Assembly: GCF_000188295.1 (NCBI RefSeq)
Contig: NZ_GL831112.1
Location: 589,303 to 612,043, forward strand
Length of the DNA stretch: 22,741 nt
From: Streptococcus vestibularis ATCC 49124
Lineage (GTDB): Bacteria; Bacillota; Bacilli; Lactobacillales; Streptococcaceae
Direction of reading: 5' to 3'
The notes below the pieces were generated by a model, which searched no databases, had not been told where the DNA came from, and saw nothing but the letters and a program-made list of their open reading frames with translations. Position numbers and translations under genes: made by a program. Within the stretch, counting starts at the first letter, position 1. Each line of letters starts with the position of its first letter. Shown here piece after piece: positions 17,856 through 22,741 of the stretch.

Positions 17856-18080
17856 ATGATGTTAGTATTTATGGTTCTAGCAGTGATTCTTTCGGTTTTC
17901 CTTATCGTCCTAGTGACCATCCAACCACGTCAGACACAGATTTTTTCAACGGATGCTACGAGTAATATCGGTAAACCTAGTTATTGGGCTAGCCAACCGA
18001 TTCGAAAAATGTTGACCTTGGCTATTAGCTTAGCCCTCTTTGTTCTCCTACTTATTTTTATGATTGTCTCTTATAAGTAG
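17856..18080 (+). CDS. asp5: Asp5, SecG-like small membrane protein
   Basis: A 74-residue protein with two transmembrane segments, about residues 2-22 (MLVFMVLAVILSVFLIVLVT) and 51-72, joined by a polar loop (QPRQTQIFSTDATSNIGKPS). Two spans with a Gly/Ser-rich loop is the SecG layout, and Asp5 is the SecG analogue of the SecY2 channel. Two adjacent ATG codons (17856 and 17859) could start it. GAGGT (17845-17849), inside the asp4 stop region, favours 17856. It follows asp4 by 4 bases. Confidence 0.82.
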   Translation: MMLVFMVLAVILSVFLIVLVTIQPRQTQIFSTDATSNIGKPSYWASQPIRKMLTLAISLALFVLLLIFMIVSYK

Positions 18081-18115
18081 AGGATTTTATACCATATAAC
18101 AGAAAGAAGTATGTC

Positions 18116-19117
18116 ATGCGCGTACATTTTACAAATTTATTTGGCCAGTCCTCACGTAGTGTGGCCTTGATTGCCCAAAATGATACCATGAAGATTGTCA
18201 AAGACCTAGGTGCTAATGAACTGGGGATTTACTTCTATGATAGCAGCCAAGAGCCAGCTGGAGAATTGAATGCTCGTCTTGATGGGGTTGTAGCAGGAGT
18301 GAGTGTTGGAGATATCGTTTTCTTCCAGTCACCATCATGGAATGGTAGTGAATGGGATAGCCGATTGCTTAGTAAGTTCAAGGCTGTTAATGCTAAGACC
18401 GTTATGTTTATCCATGATGTCCCACCTCTCATGTTTGATAGTAACTACTATCTCATGTCTTCTTATATTGACATGTACAATCTCTGTGATGTCATCGTTG
18501 TTCCATCTGAAAAGATGCGTGATCGACTAATTGAGGAAGGGCTAACAGTTGAGAAGATTATCATCCAAAAACTTTGGGATTTGCCTCATAGCCTAGACTT
18601 ACATCAACCTAGCTTCCAAAAGAAGATGATTTTTGCTGGGAATCCAACACGCTTTCCACACGTTCTAGACTGGAAACAAACAACCCCTCTACATGTTTAT
18701 GCGGACAAACAAGAGGATAAGGATTATTCCAAAGTCCACCTCGAAGGCTGGCGAAATAAACATGAGCTTTTGCTAGAACTATCTAAGGGAGGATTTGGTC
18801 TGGTCTGGGGGAATTCGGAAAGACCAGAGGACGAACCCGACTACTATAAGTTGAATATTTCTTATAAACTTTCTACCTACTTGGCGGCAGGTCTACCAGT
18901 CGTAGTGCCTAACTATCTCTCAAATGCAGACTATATCAAAGAACATGGTCTAGGATTCGTCGTTTCAAGTCTGGAAGAAGCAGATCGTTGCGTTCAAGAA
19001 TGTACCAAGGAGCAGTATGCACAGATGGTAGCTAACGCCAAGTATACTGCCTACCTCATTAGTCGTGGTTATTTCACAAAGAAACTATTTATTGATGCTA
19101 TCATGGCATTAAGTTAG
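18116..19117 (+). CDS. gtf3: Gtf3 (Nss-type) glucosyltransferase
   Basis: A 333-residue GT-B enzyme matching Gtf3/Nss in length and style. It adds the second sugar, glucose in S. parasanguinis, onto the GlcNAc placed by GtfA/GtfB. Recognisable parts are the opening MRVHFTNLFGQSSRSVALIA, the central FIHDVPPLMF (about residues 101-110), and the C-terminal donor-site stretch VWGNSERPEDEPDYYKLN followed by ISYKLSTYLAAGLPVVVPNY. In S. gordonii and S. parasanguinis the nss or gtf3 gene lies upstream of secY2. Here it is last in the run, directly before a terminator. AGAAAGAAG upstream is only a modest ribosome site. The ATG at 18111 is out of frame and not used. Confidence 0.9.
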   Translation: MRVHFTNLFGQSSRSVALIAQNDTMKIVKDLGANELGIYFYDSSQEPAGELNARLDGVVAGVSVGDIVFFQSPSWNGSEWDSRLLSKFKAVNAKTVMFIHDVPPLMFDSNYYLMSSYIDMYNLCDVIVVPSEKMRDRLIEEGLTVEKIIIQKLWDLPHSLDLHQPSFQKKMIFAGNPTRFPHVLDWKQTTPLHVYADKQEDKDYSKVHLEGWRNKHELLLELSKGGFGLVWGNSERPEDEPDYYKLNISYKLSTYLAAGLPVVVPNYLSNADYIKEHGLGFVVSSLEEADRCVQECTKEQYAQMVANAKYTAYLISRGYFTKKLFIDAIMALS

Positions 19118-19122
19118 TATTT

Positions 19123-19151
19123 AAAGGATTATCAGAAGTAATCCTTTTTTT
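19123..19151 (+). terminator. Intrinsic terminator after gtf3
   Basis: AAAGGATTA (19123-19131) and TAATCCTTT (19139-19147) form a perfect 9-bp stem with a 7-base loop. A run of seven T's covers 19145-19151. It starts 5 bases after the gtf3 stop and closes the export and glycosylation run. Confidence 0.88.
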
Positions 19152-19339
19152 GCTACTATTCTGAGTATATATCTTGACTTTTCGAAAACTACTCAAATTA
19201 TTTTTAATTTGTACTAAAGGATTTAAGGAAGATTCGTCTCATTAGGAACAATCTTAAAAAATACCAGCTAATAGACTAACAGATGTAAAGAATTTCCCTT
19301 AAATAATTGATTGTAATTGTGTGATAATTTATCAAAAGC
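19152..19339. other. Intergenic sequence, no gene seen
   Basis: AT-rich with stops in all frames. Possible but weak promoter elements are TTGACT (19174-19179) and TGTGATAAT (about 19320-19328, extended -10 like), neither with a good partner box. Nothing resembles the start of an SRR adhesin gene, so any 5' part of the gene whose tail follows has been lost. Confidence 0.45.
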
Positions 19340-19414
19340 GGAATTACAGGTCTGGCCTTTCTTACCAAACGTAAGAAAGATGAAGAAAAAGTGAAGACTT
19401 CTAAGATTTCATAA
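19340..19414 (+). pseudogene. Cell-wall-anchor tail of a lost surface protein
   Basis: This short frame encodes GITGLAFLTKRKKDEEKVKT followed by SKIS and a TAA at 19412-19414. A hydrophobic GxxGLAFL segment followed at once by KRKKDEE is the end of an LPxTG sortase substrate: the membrane span plus charged tail. The frame is closed by TAA at 19325, and no LPxTG lies upstream, so only about 25 codons survive. An intrinsic terminator follows 31 bases later, as expected for the 3' end of a complete gene. Its place between gtf3 and the present SRR gene suggests a deleted SRR adhesin. Confidence 0.72.
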
Positions 19415-19444
19415 GTGACTCATTATCTTCTAACTAAGACAATT

Positions 19445-19493
19445 AAATCCCCTTATCGATTGAAATGTTTTCCTAATTGGTAGGGATTTTTTT
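19445..19493 (+). terminator. Intrinsic terminator of the lost surface-protein gene
   Basis: AAATCCC (19445-19451) pairs with GGGATTT (19483-19489). After a CT bulge, TATCGATT (19454-19461) pairs with AATTGGTA (19475-19482) through two G-T wobbles, giving a 15-bp stem and a 13-base loop. A T-run reaches 19493. No intact gene ends just before it; only the relic anchor tail does. Confidence 0.78.
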
Positions 19494-19594
19494 ATACTTT
19501 AACCCAAAAATATCAAATAGTTTTAATATATGTTGGATTTTCGATTATTGTAGTGTTTTTGAGGGGAGAAAGGATTTATAAGTTGATTGAAAGT

Positions 19595-19616
19595 AATCTC
19601 GAAATGAGATTTTTTG
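19595..19616 (+). terminator. Small hairpin with T-run upstream of the SRR adhesin
   Basis: AATCTC (19595-19600) and GAGATT (19606-19611) form a 6-bp stem with a five-base loop, followed by TTTT. It is weak for a full terminator. If the adhesin promoter lies upstream (for example using TATAAG at 19577-19582), it could act as an attenuator. If the promoter lies downstream, it is a relic or insulator. Confidence 0.35.
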
Positions 19617-19624
19617 CTTAATTT

Positions 19625-19635
19625 TATGATAAAAT
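19625..19635 (+). promoter_or_regulatory. Possible -10 region of the SRR adhesin gene
   Basis: TATGATAAAAT offers overlapping -10 candidates (TATGAT at 19625, TAAAAT at 19630), 40-50 bases before the start codon. No TTGACA-like box is present at the proper spacing. TTGCTT (19614-19619) is too close. The assignment is tentative. The start codon at 19675 is preceded by GGAGA at 19666-19670. Confidence 0.3.
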
Positions 19636-19674
19636 TTAATGGAGTGTTTTATTCAAAGAATTAATGGAGAAGAT

Positions 19675-22600
19675 ATGTTTTTTAGAAGGAATGAAGGTCA
19701 ATATCGTGAAACTGAGCGTGTGACACGTTTTAAACTGGTTAAGTCAGGAAAGTACTGGCTTCGTTCAGCGATGTCGAATTTTGGTCTTTTTAAGGTGCTT
19801 AGAGGGGGTGTAGATACTCCGTCTCTTAACACTCAACAGGTGGAGGTGAATGAACATGCTTTTTCAGGTCAGACACTGCTAAAGGGTGTGCTTGCAACGG
19901 GGGCCGTACTAGGTGGGACTGTTGCGACTCAAGTGACTCATGCGGATGAAGTGACTAATCAGCCAATTTTGGAAAGTGAAGCAGGAGCTAGGGCTGATCT
20001 CTTAGCTACATCTGATTCAGTTGTTCTAGGGAATATTGGGTCCGTAATTAGCGCTCAAGAGAGTCAGGTAAATAGTCAAGAGTTATCTGAAACTGTGTCA
20101 AGTCAGAATTCGGAGGCTTCTTTGAATGAGTCCTTATCACGTAGTCAATCGATGTCAGTTTCTGAATTGACTTCAAAATCGACATCCTTGTCACTGAGTC
20201 TTTCGTTTTCTGCCTCCTTGTCAGATTCTTTAGTCTCTAAGTCGGAGTCAGCAAGTCAGACGGATTCTTCTTCTCGTAGTTTATCTGAGAGCATGTTGAG
20301 CGGCTCTTTGAAGAATAGCTCTAGCGAATCTGTTCAGTCAGTTAGCAATAGTGATAGTAGTGATTCTAAAGATGGCGTGAATCTTGTGAGCTCGGAGTCT
20401 GCTTTGTTAAACGCGTCCTTGACGTCTGAAGTTTTGAGTAATCGTCAGCTGTCTGAAGCTGCGACTGGTATGCTTGCCGCGTCGGTTGTGGCTGATGCTG
20501 AGCGCTTAGAACAAGAAAAGCATCTCAAAGATTTAGCCTTAGACATTTATACCTATAAAGCTCAAGCTGTTGATTTGCCAAATACGGATGCTGCTATTCT
20601 CAAGGGAGATAAAGCGCTGGATGCCATTCGTGTTAGTCTAGCTGATCGTGACAGTGATGTGACGCCTACGATTGCTCAGGCTCGTCAGGCTAGAAATAGT
20701 CTTGCTAATGCGGTGCTTCGTGCGACATCTGGTCAGCGTGATCCTCGTAATGGTTCTAGTATTGATGCTAATAGCAATCTCCGTGCACCCCAGTATAAAT
20801 TAGGTCCGGCTAACAATGCTTTGATTTCAGTGTATAATTCGGACAGCATTAACCAGGCTTATAATGTTGTTGAAACGATTCCTACACGAAATAATATTAA
20901 AAGCATAGGCTACGCTTCTGGTAGTGATCGGGTGAATGGCATCATCGTACCTCAGACGTCGGCACTAAAAAATAGTGCTGTGGCTTTTAATATCTTTGGA
21001 ACTGTTGGGGCTACTGAAGTAGTGACACCTGGGAAAATTTATAATCTTTCTTTTGTAGTGACCAATACAGCTAGGCAATCAGTGACGCGTACATTACGTA
21101 TTCAGGTTTTACCGCAAAATGATGGCATTCGTAATCCGATTACGGCTGTGACAACGGGAACGTTTGTTAATGACACAAGTAATCTAGCTCAGGCTGAGAA
21201 AGATCAAGTTTGGGAGGCTTTTAAGGCTTCTAATCCGAATATTGCAACTTCGAAGGACTTCAAGGAGTACTCTGTATCAGCGTCTGGTGTGGTAACAATT
21301 ACTTATAAAGATAACACCACTAATGATGTAACTGCTCCAGTGAAGCGACTAGCAGCACCAACTGTTGAAACGAGATTATTGGATAAGGCATATACACAGA
21401 CACCTGTGACGGTGACGGGAGCCGAGCCAGGTTCTACAGTTGTTCTATACAATAATGACGACGAAGTGGGAACAGCAGTGGCAGATGCTTCAGGTCAGGC
21501 GGTTGTGACACCGACAGTTAAGTTACAAACAGGTAGTGTAACAGCCAAAGCTCGTATTATGTATGGTGATTATGCGGTGTATTCAGATGCCAGCAATTCC
21601 GTGGCTGTAACGGATGGAACACGTCCTGAAGTGACAGCTAAGTTGACTGTCGATGGTGTGGAACCTAAGTCAACACCTCTTGAAGGTGGTGGGAAAAACT
21701 ATACTATCTATGCAGGCGATGACGCTGTATTGACCTTTACGGCTACAGATGACAGTGGCAAGCTCAAAGAATTGAAAGTCGTTGCAAGAGCTGACTTAAA
21801 TGACAATGCCTTAAACGGGAATTTCTTTGGTGGCAGTCAGTATGGAACAGGGAATATTGCACCTATTACGGGTGATATTACAGCAACGACTGATAATCCA
21901 GCAACCCTTACAACGACCATTCATTTGAAGGATGATCTTTATCATTCCTTTCGAAATACATGGCAACGTAATGTTGCTGCTATTGACAATGCGTCAAATA
22001 TGAATCGTCCAAATGGCTTGGGTGAGATTCGTATTACTCAGGGACGCTTAGCAGATCGTACACCAGGAGTGGCCCCAACTAGCATTATTCAGGTGACAAG
22101 TCTGACTGCCTTGACAGATTCGGATAAAACCAAAATTATTGCGGCAGTGTCGGCTTTGAATCCAGAGGTTGCAAACCGTATTAAGTCTTATACGGTTAAT
22201 AGTAATGGTACGGTAACGATTACTTATAAGGATAGTACTACTAATGTTGTAGCGGTGAGATTATCGGATAGTGATTACAGTCAATCAGTTTCGCAAAGTA
22301 CCAGTCAGTCTAAGCAAGAATCGATTTCACAAAGTCAAAGTGAGTCAGCAAGGCAGTCTGCTTCGACGAGTGCGTCTTTGAGTTCTGTGAAATCACAGAG
22401 TGTTTCAAGTTCCTTGAGTACATCTTTGAAGACTAGTATTTCTCAAAGTCAATCTGTTTCAACGAGTGCGTCATTGAGTACCGTGAAATCAGCGAGTGTC
22501 TCAAGTTCCTTGAGTGAGTCCTTGAAGACTAGCGTTTCACAAAGTGAGTCAGTCTCAACAAGTGTGTCATTGAGTGCTGAGAAATCACAGAGTGTTTCAA

Positions 22601-22741
22601 GTTCCTTGAGCGAGTCCTTGAAGACTAGCGTTTCACAAAGTGAGTCAGTCTCAACAAGTTCGTCATTGAGTGCTGAGAAATCACAGAGTGTTTCAAGTTC
22701 CTTGAGCGAGTCCTTGAAGACTAGCGTTTCACAAAGTGAGT
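19675..22741 (+). CDS. Serine-rich repeat adhesin (partial, 3' end outside window)
   Basis: Open from ATG 19675 to the window edge: 1022 codons with no stop. This is the cargo of the accessory Sec system, a glycosylated cell-wall adhesin. Residues 1-90 form the long signal peptide with a KxYKxGKxW-like motif (KLVKSGKYW, Val in place of Tyr) and likely cleavage after THA at residue 90, before DEV. Residues about 120-262 are Ser-rich (SRR1). The binding region follows: an alpha-helical segment (about 266-360), a beta domain (about 363-482), a small module with TVTITYKD (about 488-557), an Ig-like domain (560-648), a cadherin-like domain (about 650-800), and a second copy of the small module (804-862). 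From about residue 865 a Ser-rich 32-residue repeat (SRR2) runs off the edge. The LPxTG anchor is expected outside the window. Domain names are by eye. Confidence 0.93.
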   Translation, partial: MFFRRNEGQYRETERVTRFKLVKSGKYWLRSAMSNFGLFKVLRGGVDTPSLNTQQVEVNEHAFSGQTLLKGVLATGAVLGGTVATQVTHADEVTNQPILESEAGARADLLATSDSVVLGNIGSVISAQESQVNSQELSETVSSQNSEASLNESLSRSQSMSVSELTSKSTSLSLSLSFSASLSDSLVSKSESASQTDSSSRSLSESMLSGSLKNSSSESVQSVSNSDSSDSKDGVNLVSSESALLNASLTSEVLSNRQLSEAATGMLAASVVADAERLEQEKHLKDLALDIYTYKAQAVDLPNTDAAILKGDKALDAIRVSLADRDSDVTPTIAQARQARNSLANAVLRATSGQRDPRNGSSIDANSNLRAPQYKLGPANNALISVYNSDSINQAYNVVETIPTRNNIKSIGYASGSDRVNGIIVPQTSALKNSAVAFNIFGTVGATEVVTPGKIYNLSFVVTNTARQSVTRTLRIQVLPQNDGIRNPITAVTTGTFVNDTSNLAQAEKDQVWEAFKASNPNIATSKDFKEYSVSASGVVTITYKDNTTNDVTAPVKRLAAPTVETRLLDKAYTQTPVTVTGAEPGSTVVLYNNDDEVGTAVADASGQAVVTPTVKLQTGSVTAKARIMYGDYAVYSDASNSVAVTDGTRPEVTAKLTVDGVEPKSTPLEGGGKNYTIYAGDDAVLTFTATDDSGKLKELKVVARADLNDNALNGNFFGGSQYGTGNIAPITGDITATTDNPATLTTTIHLKDDLYHSFRNTWQRNVAAIDNASNMNRPNGLGEIRITQGRLADRTPGVAPTSIIQVTSLTALTDSDKTKIIAAVSALNPEVANRIKSYTVNSNGTVTITYKDSTTNVVAVRLSDSDYSQSVSQSTSQSKQESISQSQSESARQSASTSASLSSVKSQSVSSSLSTSLKTSISQSQSVSTSASLSTVKSASVSSSLSESLKTSVSQSESVSTSVSLSAEKSQSVSSSLSESLKTSVSQSESVSTSSSLSAEKSQSVSSSLSESLKTSVSQSE
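22361..22741 (+). repeat. 96-bp tandem repeat (SRR2), four copies to the window edge
   Basis: Equivalent bases recur exactly 96 apart: TGTYTCAAG starts at 22401, 22497, 22593 and 22689, and the TTCRACRAG block at 22361 and 22457. Each unit encodes 32 residues, of the form SxSLSxxKSxSVSSSLSxSL followed by KTSxSQSxSVST. The last two visible copies differ at only two adjacent bases (GTG versus TCG). Earlier copies are more diverged. The array probably continues well beyond the window. The repeated serines are the predicted GtfA/GtfB glycosylation sites. Confidence 0.93.

Noticed and set aside
22361..22741. CRISPR-like regular repeats
   Set aside because: The 96-base units are contiguous, in frame and encode Ser-rich protein. 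There are no unique spacers.

Overview
The window reads as a low-to-moderate GC Firmicute chromosome, most likely an oral Streptococcus. The salivarius group is my best guess, from gene content and protein style only; I could not search a database. Nearly every gene is on the plus strand. The centre is a complete accessory Sec (SecA2/SecY2) export and O-glycosylation locus for a serine-rich repeat (SRR) adhesin. The adhesin gene itself starts at 19675 and runs off the right edge.

Layout. Positions 1-656 hold decayed DNA: a short adhesin-like coding tail (1-114), unassigned sequence, and the 3' end of an IS3-family transposase with its terminal repeat (about 370-541). Next come sbcD and sbcC (675-5059), an overlapping DNA-repair nuclease pair. 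A 321-base gap with a good promoter and a foldable leader leads to a large GT2-GT8 glycosyltransferase (5381-7474). Then follows one tight run of genes: secY2, asp1, asp2, asp3, secA2, gtfA, gtfB, asp4, asp5 and gtf3 (7569-19117), closed by an intrinsic terminator. The intergenic stretch 19118-19674 is a scar: it carries the cell-wall-anchor tail of a lost surface protein and that gene's terminator. The SRR adhesin begins after it.

How the genes fit together. GtfA and GtfB put GlcNAc on Ser/Thr of the adhesin. Gtf3 and the GT2-GT8 enzyme extend the glycan. Asp1, Asp2 and Asp3 modify the glycoprotein and hand it to the motor SecA2. SecY2 with the small SecE- and SecG-like Asp4 and Asp5 forms the dedicated channel. 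The adhesin has the matching KxYKxGKxW-type long signal peptide, a short Ser-rich region (SRR1), a roughly 600-residue multi-domain binding region, and the start of a 96-bp tandem repeat region (SRR2).

The accessory Sec system is a known one. The points that look new or deserve checking are the adhesin's binding-region architecture, the relic of a second adhesin, the three-part glycosyltransferase with an altered GT2 motif, and two structured non-coding segments.
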